Part shown: positions 41,834 to 52,989 of the stretch, piece by piece | How the letters are laid out: each line of letters opens with the position of its first letter | Position numbering within the stretch: position 1 is the first letter of the stretch | Assembly (NCBI GenBank): GCA_050084515.1 | Contig: CM114275.1 | Coordinates: 10,230,001 to 10,294,000 of the forward strand | Source: Blasia pusilla | Lineage: Eukaryota > Marchantiophyta > Marchantiopsida > Blasiales | Direction of reading: 5' to 3' | DNA: 64,000 bases | The notes under the pieces: generated by a model | What the model was told of the DNA's origin: nothing | What the model saw: the letters and a program-made list of their open reading frames with translations, nothing else | The model's database searches: none | Program-made: the position numbers and the translations under genes

Positions 41834-42690
41834 GTCTTCTGCACTACTTTATAGGATTTGGAAATTTGGTGTGATCAGATTCTATTTTTCTCTCTCAGCA
41901 GAAGTATGCTAGAGAAATCTTGAAGGCATTCGGGATGACCGAGTGTAAGGCAGTGGTCTCGCCAATGGAGGTAGAGTTGAAACTCTTGATGGAGGATGTT
42001 TCACCATTGGTAGATGAAAAGATGTCTGAGAAAGCTTGTAGGCGGTTTGATATTTTTGTGTAACGATGGAGACAGGACATTAGCCATTTGTGGGAATATT
42101 GAGTAGGTTCTCAACTAAGCCTCGTGAGAACCATTGGAAAGCGAGGATCGTGTGTTGAAGTACATCAAAGGCACTATCGAGCACGGCATCACCTATGGAG
42201 CAAGGACGGAAATGCGAGGTTTTGTGACTCAGTTAGGCGGGGAGATTCAGATTCTCAAGATCAGTTTGGTTATTGCTTCTTGGAAGGATCGGGTATGGTG
42301 TCATGGGTCGCAAGAAGCAACCCACAGTGGCTCTTTCTTCTACCAAAGCGAGTACAAAGCGGCTTGTTATGCTTCTTTTGAAGCAAAGTATGGTTGAGAT
42401 GGATCTTGGAGGACATAGGAGAAGCACCGAAAGTGCTCTTTTGTAATGTGGTGTGACAATCGAGTTGCATTGGCATAGCACATAATCCTGTGTTTCATGC
42501 TCGTCGAAGCACATAGAGATCGTACCATTTTGTTCGTGAATTGATCGAGAGAGAGGTTTTGAAGTTAGTCTATTGTCCAACAGAGGATAACCGTGCAGAC
42601 ATCTTCATGAAAGCCTTGAGCGGAGATCAGCTTCACCGACATCTGAAGGGTCTTGGCATAGGTCCAAGACAGTAGTCCACATGAGAATGG
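41834..42690 (+). pseudogene. element 4 RNase H region
   Basis: Scattered pieces in three frames include QKYAREILKAFGMTECKAV, KYIKGTIEHGITYGART, HNPVFHARR and LVYCPTEDNRADIFMKALSG. It is heavily frameshifted but covers the whole RNase H domain. Confidence 0.8.
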
Positions 42691-42696
42691 ATATTG

Positions 42697-42704
42697 AGGG
42701 GGGG
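42697..42704 (+). other. element 4 polypurine tract
   Basis: GAGGGGGG lies directly before the 3' LTR at 42705. It is the site that primes plus-strand DNA synthesis. Confidence 0.85.
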
Positions 42705-43126
42705 TATTGGATTCTCAACATCCACTCCTCTGAGCACCATTGATTTGATCGGCCTCCTTGTATGAGGAGAAGCCTAGATCGATGGTTCCGACTTAGACGT
42801 CGAAGGAGTCATAGTAATATGACGTAGGTGGTTTACGGAGTAGCGTTACTAGGTTTATCTAACCCTATATTGCATCAGGGTGCGGGGCACCCTGATGCAA
42901 AATTTTTCTATTAATAGAAACGAAGAAAAATAGGTAAAAACCCTAGTTTTCCCGAGTAGTCAAATAGTCGGGAGCCGCAGCGGTAGCTCATTCTCGTATG
43001 TCGAGTTATCTCCCAGTTCAGGTTCCATCGAAGCTCTTCTGTGAGCGCACGGACGGACTAGGCCACTTTGTATCTCTAAGTTTTTGTAAAGATTTCAGTG
43101 ATTTAGTCACTTTCTGTTTTCTCACA
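42705..43126 (+). repeat. element 4 3' LTR with inserted palindrome
   Basis: It is near-identical to 38202-38600 except that about seven bases of the 5' LTR (TTAACCC) correspond to a 30-base palindrome at 42870-42900. The length is 422 versus 399. Confidence 0.92.
42870..42900. repeat. perfect 14-bp palindrome, 3-base loop, in 3' LTR only
   Basis: TTGCATCAGGGTGC is followed by GGG and its exact reverse complement GCACCCTGATGCAA. The corresponding site in the 5' LTR lacks it. Confidence 0.95.
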
Positions 43127-43131
43127 AGAGG

Positions 43132-43538
43132 AAATTCTCTTTTATTATCTCTAAGTAAGCGAGAAGAATATCGGACTCATAATGATCTTTTTTTGTCTCT
43201 GGGACAAGTACTTACATGAAATTTTGGAAGGGCAATAATGCTACAAGGATCATTCAAAAAGAGGGAAGTGATTCCAACATCTAACAGGACAGTATTAATT
43301 GAGCATGAGAAGTTTCTGAACTCTCTAATAAAGTGAAAGAACCACGGATTTTTCACATGCTTTGCTTGGGTCCCTATACGAATACAACACTTTCGCACCA
43401 AGAAACTTTTGCCTTCTGGACGATGGTTTCAGACAAATAGCTTATATTTGCTAGCTTTACAAGCATTTCAAGTAAATCTTCCATGTGCATAGTTCTCCAA
43501 ATCCCATAATAAAATCCCCTCTCAATCATGTGTGTTAA
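43132..43538 (-). pseudogene. unrecognised coding remnant
   Basis: Minus-strand frames at 43177-43401 (HVKNPWFFHFIREFRNFSCS, LFLNDPCSIIALPKF) and about 43400-43535 (YYGIWRTMHMEDLLEMLVKL) look like protein but match nothing I know. The remnant is cut on one side by element 4 and on the other by a solo LTR. It may belong to the same gene as 45022-45465. Confidence 0.35.
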
Positions 43539-44545
43539 TGGCGCGCCCCGACTCTCCTTGAACGTCAATCTTTAGTGTTGCGGAAGCATACGTTCAGTAG
43601 GTCACGAACTTATCGCCGATCTGCACCCAAACACGCACTCTCGTTAGTCGCGTCTAGGCCAACCAGCGTTCCAACCCACCGAGTCCTCAACTCGGCGTCT
43701 CATCAAGTTCAACCTTCCTTAGTTCCTAGTTTCCAAAACATGGCAAGTCCTTCAAGACTTGGAACAGACTTCCTGGTTAGTCCAGGGATCTGAAACGGCA
43801 CCCGCGCGCGTAGCAATCCCAACTGTTCAACGGTCCTCATGTGAGTTCCAAACCGAGACCCAAGTAATTGAGTCACGGGGTGAAATCCAAGAGGGATGTC
43901 TAAAATCACCTCAATAGACTTGGTGTAGGTTTTCCAACCCAACCCCCGAACTCGCGTTCCGTTCCATGCCCTTGAGCCACCCCGCGGCGCCCAAAGTGGG
44001 ATTTGGGTTCCAAGCACTCTCGGAGACCTTCCCCCTTACTAGTACTTCTGGGGTTCTCCAATAGCCCCCCCCCCCCCTTTGGGAAAGGAGGGTCGGGCCC
44101 TTCATTGTGGCCCTCAAGCCGACTCCACTTATAGTTGTTTCCGGGTTGTTTCTCAGCCGCTGCTTATGCGTTTGCAGAGATCTTTAGAGCGTTTGAACCG
44201 GATTTCCATAAGCTTTCTAACGCACTCTTATTTAATCCAAATGCATCTTGGCGCTAAAATTTATGGCCATAATTACAGTCAGAAACTCTCAAACGCTAGT
44301 GGCGTTCCAAATCCGGATTCTTCCTTTGGCACCCCACTTCCTAGACTCGACTTCTTTCAAGTCTCATTCCGCGTTTGGTCCAGGTTTCTCGGTCGCAACC
44401 ACAACATCTGAAATGCGACGCCTCGCTCGCGTCTCATCTCTTGTCTCCTCTTTGAGACTACTCCAACGCGCAAACCATCTTAGCGTGAGCCCGCTAATGT
44501 TCCGATGTTCCGCTTGGCACTTGTTTGGTCATGAGGGTCGCGACA
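43539..44545 (-). mobile_element. solo LTR, 1007 bp, minus orientation
   Basis: On the minus strand it begins TGTCGCGACCCTCATGACC and ends GGGGCGCGCCA. The target duplication GTTAA is at 43534-43538 and 44546-44550. It matches 46898-47897 inverted. The superfamily is unknown, as no internal region is present. It contains a run of ten C at about 44067-44076. Confidence 0.92.
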
Positions 44546-44550
44546 GTTAA

Positions 44551-45021
44551 TAGCCTAACATGAGGAAGGACATATATAACTTGTCCATCTCCCGAAAGTA
44601 AGAAAAGTTTCCCCTTGACCTCAAGAAGTCAAGGGGATACCATTGTCTACCCCCATCTATCTTTCGGAAAATAATTCCCTTGATTTTGAGTATGAGAAGA
44701 AGCCTAAGGGATTTCACCTATCCACCAACCAAGGAAAGAAATTAGCCTGTGAAAGAGGGAATTGGAACTTAAGTTCCATAAAAAAGTCTTCATTCACGTA
44801 ATTAAGTATGAGTGCTTACATTATTGGCTGAAGCTCATGCTCCAACATATTGATTTGTAGCTTGCTTTTTGGTTTGAAGTACAGTCGGTAGTTACAACAC
44901 TGTGCAAAATAATTCACTATTAGAAAAAAGCCCGAATTAATAGCTGAAACTTTTACAACTTGTCACAATGATTGATAGGTTGAGACATTATCCTCCTAGC
45001 ATATATAGACAACTCACAATG
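44551..45021. other. no gene recognised
   Basis: Nothing is recognised. A short AG-rich stretch repeats CAAGGGGATACC/CCCCTTGACCTC near 44610-44640 as a local inverted pair (CCCCTTGACCTC and AAGTCAAGGGG). Confidence 0.35.
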
Positions 45022-45465
45022 TTAGATGAACTCCCACGCAGTATGGAAGTGGCCATTCACAATCGCCTCCCGCAATATTTCCACATAGTATACCAACACC
45101 AACGTGAGAAAAACATCTCTTGTAGAGGTTGCCTTCCATTTTTGAAATATTGTGAAATATTTTAGAGTATCGTTGTGTGTTTTATTTCCTACCACGTCAA
45201 AAAATAAAATCTGCTCCTCGCTGTCCATATCTAACCATCCCGATAATGACTTCGCAAAATCTCCAAGCACTATAAATGGATCCGGTTGGGCTCCACAAGG
45301 AACGTCATTTGAAATACCAAAAGAGAAATAAACTGTGGGGAAATTTATCCGTCTAAACTCCTCCAAGATTTCCAACTCCATTTTGACTAGAGCATTAGCA
45401 TTCTTACACGTCCAGAGACCTAAACGATAGTGTTCACAAGTTGCGTATATGGAGAAATTCGACAC
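45022..45465 (-). CDS. hypothetical protein fragment, 147 codons
   Basis: This intact frame has normal protein composition: HYRLGLWTCKNANALVKMEL, EILEEFRRINFPTVYFSFGI, DPFIVLGDFAKSLSGWLDMD and FLTLVLVYYVEILREAIVNG. I do not recognise the family. No start or splice context is clear, and the surroundings are repeats. It could be one exon of a gene whose other parts lie at 43132-43538 or in the duplicated unit to the right. Confidence 0.4.
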   Translation of the reverse strand: MSNFSIYATCEHYRLGLWTCKNANALVKMELEILEEFRRINFPTVYFSFGISNDVPCGAQPDPFIVLGDFAKSLSGWLDMDSEEQILFFDVVGNKTHNDTLKYFTIFQKWKATSTRDVFLTLVLVYYVEILREAIVNGHFHTAWEFI

Positions 45466-46509
45466 ACCCTAATTGGATTGTAACATTTCTCCCAATGTTT
45501 AGAGAAGCGGGGTAGAAAAGCAATACCTTGTGTGGCTAAAAAATCAGTAGGATTTTATCTTATTTGGGTAGAGTCTGCATCATCAATATGTACGATTAGA
45601 ATCATCCAGATCTATAAAGAGGAAAATAATTTTCTCAAGAAGAATTCCAAATGATAATCCAAATACAAGAAAGAAGTCAATAGGAAGGGAATACTATCAG
45701 AACTTCAATTCTCAATAAGATGCATTTAAAAAATGTATGTTATGAGAAACTCCACGAGGTACCAAGATCCAAATATTTAATCTCCATACTCATTTCCCTA
45801 ATAGTTTCCAAGGAGCTGGTTTGATCCTTCATGGTGGAATGAATGGACCCACCACCTGCTAGTAATTTCAAATCTCTTCTAGTGGTTTGAAAGTAAGTGC
45901 GAAATCTGTGATAATACAAGGAATATGATTGAGTCTTACCATGGAAGAGGTCCCCACATTGTTGTCGGTCCCTATAGTCTTGGAAGATGCTCTATGTGTT
46001 GGGGATGGGATCTTTCTAGTCCTTGTTTGCACAGGTTCCTGGCCTATAGTTTCCAGAGGAACATTCAAAGCACTACCCGTTCCAAGTTTCCCTAAGATGG
46101 AGGTGTTCGTTCTTCCTCTTTTTTAGGAAGATGCTAAAATTGTGATCTAGCAACTTTCATTGGAGAGGTACTTCTCGCCAAAGCCGTACACGTTCAACCT
46201 TGTGGTCCGGTGGATGTCTCCTTTGTCTATGCATTTACATGTTTACTTGTTAGATAAACAATGGCTGTATGTTCTAATTTTTGTCTACTATTCACAAAAG
46301 GAGTTTGTTGAAGGCTAGCCTCTAAGTCATTCCCAAGGACAATATTTACTAATTTTCTTACGTTGCAACTCAAGAACCTTTGAATAGTGTTAAGTCAACC
46401 TAGTGCGCATTCCATGGAATGACTCATGCATAAACAAACAAATGTAAGGACTTTATATTGGAACTTAACTTCTGCTATAGAAATCTTAACTAAAGGAAAG
46501 AAGGGGGGG

Positions 46510-48660
46510 GGGAGGAGGAGGCAGCAGACATGCGTTACAAATCAAAAGATGGTTGCATTACCTGAGTGGGAGAAGAGGAAGACAGGGTTTTCTTTTCTGT
46601 CCCTTAGGATCCTTCACTCTTCTTTTATCCCTATGGAGCGTGAAGATCCTGATCAAAATTGGAACTTAAGTTTCTGGTTTAGAAACATATAACAACTTAG
46701 GAGGATGGAGAAAAATGCTTTACGAATCATTACTTGGGATGCTCAATTGAGTACGAGAAGGCAATGAAAAAGCCTCCTTCTCCGCCCCCTACACTCTATT
46801 GCTCTCCTTTTCTCCCTATGGAGGGGGGAAGACAAAAAACATAATAAGATCTTATGATATGATATAGAAACATAGAGGAAAAGAGGAGGGGGGAAGATGT
46901 CGCGATCCTCATGACCAAACAAGTGCCAAAGCGGAACATTGGAACATTAGCGGGCTCACGCTAAGATGGTTTGCGCGTTGGAATGGTCTCAAAGAAGAGA
47001 CAAGAGACGAGATGCAAGTGAGGCTTTGCATTTCAGATGTTATGGTCGCGATTGAGAAACCTGGACCAAACGCGGAAACAAGACTTGAAAGGAGTTGAGT
47101 CTAGGAAGTGGGTTGCTAAAGGAAGAATCCGGATTTGGAACGCCACTAGCATTTGAGAGTTTCCGACTGTATTTATGGCCATAACTTTTAGCACCAAGAT
47201 GCGTTTGGATTGAACAAGGATGCGTTGGAAGACTTATGGAAAGACGTTTCAAACGCACTAAAGATCTGTGCAAACGCATAAGCAAAAACTGAGAAACAAC
47301 CCGGAAACGATTGTAAGTAGAGTTGGGTTGAGGGCCACAACGAAGGGCCCGACCCTCCTTTTCCAAAGAGGGGGTTATTGGAGAACCCCATAAGTACTAG
47401 TAAGGGGGAAGGTCTCCAAGAGTGCTTGGAACTCGAACCCCACTTTGGGCGCCACAGGGCGGCTCAAGGGCATGGAACGGATCGCGAGTTTGGGGTTGGG
47501 TTGGAAAATCTAAACCAAGTCTATGGAGGCGATTTTAGACATCCCTCTTGGATTTCACCCCGCAACTCAATTACTTGGATCTCGGTTTGGAACTCACACG
47601 AGGTCCGTTGAACAGTTGGGATCGCTAGGCGCAAGTGCCGTTTTAGGTTCCTGGACTACTCAGGAAGTCTGTTCCAAGTCTTGAAGGACTTGCCATGTTT
47701 TGGAAACTAGGAAGTAAGGGAGGTTGAGCTTGATGAGACGCCGAGTTGAGAACTCGGTGGGTTGGAACGCTGGTTGGCCCAAACCCGACTAACGAGAGTG
47801 CGTGTTTGGGTGCAGATCGGCGATGAGATCGTATCCTGCTGAACGCACGCTTCCGCAACAATAAAGATTGATGTTCAAGGAGAGTAGGGGCGCAATAGAA
47901 GATGTGCGTTACAAATCAAAAGATGCATTTGGTTTGCATTACTTGAGTGGGAGAAGAGCAAGACGACGTCTGCTTTTTTGTCCCTTGGGGTCCTTCACTC
48001 TTATTTTCTCCCTCTGAAGCACGAAGATCCTCATCAAAATTGGAACTTAAGTTTTGATTTAGAAACATACACAAGCTCAAGAGGATGGAGAGAAATGCTT
48101 TATGAATCATTACTTGGGATTCTCACATGAGTACGAGAAGGCAATGACACAGCCTCCTTCTTCGTCCCCTACACTCTATCCCTCTCTTTCTCTTCCTATG
48201 GAGGGAGAGACCAAAAAAATAATTAGATCTAATGATTTGATATAGAAACATAGAGGAAAAGAGGAGAGAGGACAGATATGCGTTACAAATAAAAAGATGG
48301 TTTGCATTAGGTGAGTGGGAGACGAGGAAGATGGAGTTTTCTTTTCTGTCCCTTGGCATCCTTCACTCTTCTTTTCTCCATGTAGAGCGCGAGGACCCTC
48401 ATCAAAATTGGAACTTGACTTATGTTTTAAAAACATACAACAACTCAAGAGGACGGAGAAAAATGCTTTACAAATCATTACTTTGGAAACTCACCTAAGT
48501 AGGAGAAGGCGATGAGAAATCCTGCTTCTCCATCCCTTCTATGGAGGGAGAAGACAATAAACATAATGAGAACTTAAGTTTTGATATAGAAACATCGAGA
48601 AAAAGGAGATGAAAAAAATACGTCACGAATCATTACTTGGGTATATCACCCAAGTATGAG
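46510..48660. repeat. tandem satellite, dimeric unit of about 372 bp
   Basis: The anchor GCGTTACAAATCAAAAGATG recurs at 46532, 47906 and 48280. With the solo LTR and one TSD removed, the spacings are 369 and 374 bases. Each unit holds two related halves of about 190 bases, each with TCTCCCTATGGAG, GGAACTTAAGTTTTGAT and TAGAAACATA. A final partial unit ends near 48660. Confidence 0.85.
46898..47897 (+). mobile_element. solo LTR, 1000 bp, plus orientation
   Basis: It is the inverted counterpart of 43539-44545. It begins TGTCGCGATCCTCATGACC and ends AGGGGCGCAATA. The target duplication GAAGA is at 46893-46897 and 47898-47902. It is inserted in the satellite. Confidence 0.9.
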
Positions 48661-48949
48661 AAGTTGATGTCATTGACGTAGTCAGCTTTGGTGTCTAGTG
48701 CAGCCCCTCCCTTTCTTAATCCCCTTGTGCAGGCTTTGACCATTGAGTTTGCTCGAACGTGCCATCTACCCCTTCCTTCTCCTTTTTTCCTTCAGGAGTC
48801 AACGTCAAGAGTCCAAGTCATCTTTCACCAATTGATGATGATATCATCGTAGATGGAGACATAAATTAGGATGATTCCACTTGTATCTATTTTCTTTCAT
48901 AAAATAAAGTATAATTTTCATATCGTGCATTCAAATTTGAACTTACAAT

Positions 48950-51360
48950 ATTTTCTTCCACCAGTATGGAAACTTTTTGGGCAAAATGAATTGTAGAACC
49001 AAGTGTAGCTAAGGCACTATTCTATCGTGTCAAAATTTGAGGGATGAATAAACCTGTCGATGTCAACCTTTCTTCATCCGTGGGATCTGCTTTGTCGCCT
49101 TCATCATCTTGATCGTGGAATTTAGCCATAAAGTGAGATCGGCCTCAAATGCTTCAACTAAATGTTAATAATAAAACCAAACTGTGGTCATGTGAAAGGA
49201 AACAATCCAAAGCTTACTTCTAATTTTTTGTTGTTTTCCTGATGGTTGTCCGGCTCCTTGTGATCCCTAGCATCCACAGGTTTCTTGGGTTGCTTATGTA
49301 CAAACTTTCTTTTACGTTCCGACTTACCTGCATTGGCAGTCCTTAGAAGACTACGATTTGAATCACTTTTTAAAAACTCATCAAACTTCAAGCAAAAGTA
49401 AGACAACATTGCTATAGCCACGGGAAAATAGAATGCTTGGAAATGGATTCCCAAAACCAGCAAAGTTATCATATCCAATAATTATTATATGCCATTGAAA
49501 TAAGAATTAGACTTCATACAATCAAGATCGAAAAAAGGGCACATTAGAACTTTAGTTCCAAAAAGGAAACTCACCACTAGAGAAGCCAATATATGGTAAC
49601 TTGGATTGATCAAGATGGCATTCTTCCACGATCCAACCTTTCACAACACGCTGAAAATTAATCTCCACCAAGTCACCCATTCTCCCGAGATTGGAAGGAA
49701 TTTTTCCTCCTTGTTGATCATATCCCCCGTGTCGCTAAGGGTTGTTGGAAGATTTTTTGCGCCAAGTACTCTATTTACATCGGCTACTTGTTCTTCCAGA
49801 GTAGACTTATCAAAACCATTGCTAAATGTCGTGATGACAACCATCAAACATCCTCCACTCTAGATCTTCTATCTCTTCGGATCTGTCATTGGAAATCTGA
49901 TTATACAAGGAATCACTCTAAACCAAAGATTGGATGCTCGTTGGCAAGCTACTATAAAATTCCCGAGTGTTTTGATTTCAATGAAAAACATATATTCTTT
50001 TGCTTTTATTAAGATGACATCCTTCATCAAAAAGATATGAAAAATCTTTAATGCTACACAGTTCATAATTATCGGACATGATAACCACATTTAAAAAAAT
50101 GATGTCGTATGGGATATCCCAATGTCCTACTATCTCCCTACTTATAACAATCCAAAAAAATCCCGGGGATGTTGTATCAAGACTACCAATAATCTCCTTG
50201 TGCGTAGACACAAGAAAGTCATCCGTAGGATTTTTGGTCCTCCGTAATTTGATCATTTCCTGCAAATATTCTTGAGGGAATCTGAAATTTGCTTGCATGG
50301 CGAAGGAGGGATGCTTCTTCAACTACATCTTCTCCTCTAGAAGAATATCGAGGAGAATCTATGCATCATCGACAAAGAAGTCTTGTTGTGAGACGAGTTG
50401 GTCAAAGCAATCTCGGAAACTTCTTCTTACGGTGAATTTCCTCTCCGCAAATAGCGACTATATTGACTTGCTCGTGTTTCAATTTATTGTAGTAGGATTT
50501 GAGGTTGATCAAGTTTGCATTCTGTACTTTGCGAGCAGATGTTGGCCGCCATTGCGCCCTTAATTTGAGGAATTCTTCTATGATCTGAACCATATTCTCT
50601 TTGTCAAGGCCCTACAACGGTCTCAAGTCGATCTTCTTGAAGTGTCTCTTCTCAATGCTCGTCTTATTTCTCAACCAGTACTCGGAGTAAGTGAGACCAT
50701 CCCGTGCCATGAGTTTGCCTTCCTTGTATGCAATCATTATAACATGCCACATAATCCATGTGGCGGGAGAGCACTTGTATACAAACATATTAATATCCTT
50801 GTGGCTAAGACCAAAATGATTGGAATGTCTCTTTGACATGGTCTACAATTCAAATGGAACTCAATCAGAACTTAAGCAAGTCTGATTTGAAATATTATGA
50901 CAACAAGCTTGGACTAAACTCCGCACTAAGATCGTGGATATTTTTGCTCGATTGGAAGTGAAAATCTAATCATAAATTCTTAATCTAATTTGAAATAGCA
51001 ATCCTAAATGAAGGGAAACGTTACCCACCACTTCTCCAATCTTCCTCTTCCCGGTCTTCCTGACCACTACCAATTCGATATTGGACATGTGAGCCCGAAA
51101 TGTGGCTATTTGCATCCTTGACGGAATCTCCACCTTTTTGGCATATGTGTCCACTTGATTGTGAAGGGACGAGAGGCTCCAATACCTAAGATGATTCTTG
51201 GGAAAATCTTCCCCCATACCCGGGAGACTTCTGACAAATCATCCCCGGTGGCCTCATGAATGTTTGGAGAAGGAAACTGATGAATGTTGACCAACAATCG
51301 CCCACCAAAAGATTTTTGTACCATCACACAAGTACCCACTACTCTTGGGAGTTGTTCCAT
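48950..51360 (-). pseudogene. unrecognised duplicated gene, copy A
   Basis: Minus-strand coding blocks in order: PRVVGTCVMVQKSFGGRLLV (51360 on); NQVDTYAKKVEIPSRMQIAT, NIELVVVRKTGKRKIGEVV before a GT donor near 51025; SPATWIMWHVIMIAYKEGKL, TYSEYWLRNKTSIEKRHFKK (50612-50839); MVQIIEEFLKLRAQWRPT (50402-50593); QANFRFPQEYLQEMIKLRRT, DDFLVSTHKEIIGSLDTTSP (49978-50322); CLMVVITTFSNGFDKSTLEE (49641-49847); and a Lys-rich tail SERKRKFVHKQPKKPVDARD (49188-49478). Stops and frame changes lie between blocks; some may be introns. I do not recognise the family. Confidence 0.5.
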
Positions 51361-51680
51361 ATCCTAGGGTTATGTTTGTTTTCTTTGTTTCTGTGAAATC
51401 CTTTATGGTATATGGGATTCCCATTGAGTCTTACCAAGGAAGAGGTCCCCAAGTTGAAGTTGGTTCCACTACTCTTGGGAGTTGCTCCATGTCATGGGGA
51501 TGGGTTTGTTTTCTTTACTTTTTGCAAAGGGTTTACGCCTACATTTTCTAGAGAAGCCTTCAAACCACTAGTGGCTTCACTTGTCCTTGAAATTGGTCCA
51601 TGTGCTAGGAGTGGGATCCTTTTCGTCATTTTGTGTGCAGGTTCTCGATCCATAATTCCCAAAGAAGCCTTCAAAGCGGT
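51337..51680 (-). repeat. three tandem copies of a block of about 105 bp
   Basis: Blocks start at about 51337, 51463 and 51572. The first two share CCACTACTCTTGGGAGTTG. The second and third share a GAAGCCTTCAAA(C/G) end and the GGTGGGATC/GGGATGGG centre. On the minus strand the frame 51492-51839 shows the repeat as protein (ALKASLGIMDREP... then GLKASLENVGVNP), so the unit is about 35 codons. Confidence 0.6.
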
Positions 51681-52084
51681 ATTGACTCCACCTGTCACTC
51701 TAATGGAGGTGTTTGTTTCCCCTTCATTTTGTGGCCTAGGAGCTTTCTTCGGTGATGTAATTCTTGCTTGAGCCGCAATCGTTGTTGACCTTGGAGCTTG
51801 AGGTCCACTATGTGTATTATTTTCTGTGCATTTACACATTTACTTGTTAACTTGCGTCTACTATCGACAAAATCTCTTGGTTTGAGGCTAACCTCTTAGT
51901 CATTCCCAAGGAAAATATTTACTAGTTTTCTAAGTTGCAAGTCACTAAACCGTTGAACACTGAGACGTCGACCTAGTATGCATTCCATCGAATTACTTCT
52001 GCATAAATGCAAAAATTTAAGGACCTTTTCTTTTGCAATGGCGTCTAAAAGTTGAGGGAGTTGACAGTTAAGTGTGGAGAAGCT

Positions 52085-52440
52085 CAATATAATGAAAACT
52101 AAAGATGCATTAGGAATCATTACTTGGGTTGCTCACCTAAGTAGGAGAAGTTGATGATGTTCGAGTCTCCTTTTTTATCCTAAGAAGTCCCTCCCTCCCT
52201 TTTTCTCCCTATGGAGGGTGAAGATGCTTGATATATTGAGAACTTAAGTTTTGATGTAGACACATTAAGGGAAAGAGGAGGGAGGAAAAAGATGCGTCAG
52301 GAATCATTAGTTGGGCTACTCACGTGAGTAGGAGAAATTGATGATATTTGAGTCTGCTTTTATATCCCAAGCAGTCCCTCTCTTTCTCTCTCTCCCTTTG
52401 TCCATATGGAGGACGAAGACAAAACACAATCAAAACAAAC
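52085..52440. repeat. satellite half-units in copy B
   Basis: Two copies of about 185 bases (anchors GGAATCATTACTTGGGTTGC near 52109 and GGAATCATTAGTTGGGCTAC near 52301) are homologous to the second half-unit of the 46510-48660 array. Confidence 0.75.
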
Positions 52441-52989
52441 AAATTAGTTTAAAACTAATGCGAGAAAGGATATAGCTATGTTAGGAGGATCATAGAGATC
52501 ATGTAAATTTCTCATCGCAGTCGGAGGTTTCGACAACGACGTCTATTTGGATTTGTCGTCCAACACTTCATCATCCTTTTCTCCCTCAATAGTCAACATC
52601 GATAGTCCAAGTAATTTTTCACCAATTAAGAATGAATATTCATAAATAGACACTTATATTAGAATTCCATCTTTAACCATCCCGGTCAAAATCATGAAGA
52701 TTTTTCATAATGAGCGTTTAAAATTGAACTTGTAATATTTTCTCCCAATAGTGTGGGGATAATTCTGTCAAAATATTGTGACAAACCAGAAGTAGCTAGG
52801 GCACTAGTCAACCTTGTGAAAATTTTGAGGGTTCAACAAATTGATTGATGTCATCCTTTCAACAGTCGAGGGACCGGATCCATCGCCTTTATCCCTCTCC
52901 ATGACTTCATTGTGTTGATCATGGAAATCAATCGAAATGAGATATAAGCCTTAATGATTGAACCTAATGATTGTGGAAAAAGGAACAAA

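Larger units (their letters stand above)
38202..43126 (+). mobile_element. Copia element 4, plus strand
   Basis: The LTRs are 38202-38600 (399 bases) and 42705-43126 (422 bases). The target duplication AGAGG is at 38197-38201 and 43127-43131. The PBS TGGTATCAGAGC is immediately after the left LTR, and the PPT GAGGGGGG is before the right one. Internal order is gag, protease, integrase, RT, RNase H. All genes are broken by frameshifts, yet the LTRs are nearly identical outside one 30-base difference. The LTR ends are TA and CA, not TG and CA. Confidence 0.94.
45840..50870 (-). repeat. segmental duplication, copy A
   Basis: It matches 51380-54690 in the same order and orientation: the block at 45920-46110, the GTCATTCCCAAGGA block at 46330, the satellite, the GTCAACGTCAAGAGTCCAAG block at 48800, and the coding block 49600-50840. 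It is longer than copy B because of the solo LTR at 46898 and more satellite units. Divergence by eye is about 20-25%. Confidence 0.75.

Noticed and set aside
43575-44550. Several open frames of 70-110 codons in both directions
   Set aside because: They lie wholly within a solo LTR and recur with changed frames in the second LTR, so they are not genes.
43539-47897. A DNA transposon with 1-kb terminal inverted repeats
   Set aside because: Each arm has its own 5-bp target duplication and LTR-like TG start, so they are two solo LTRs.
46426-48515. Open frames within the 372-bp satellite (46426-46692, 48123-48478, 48315-48515)
   Set aside because: They follow the repeat unit and differ in frame between units; no protein family.
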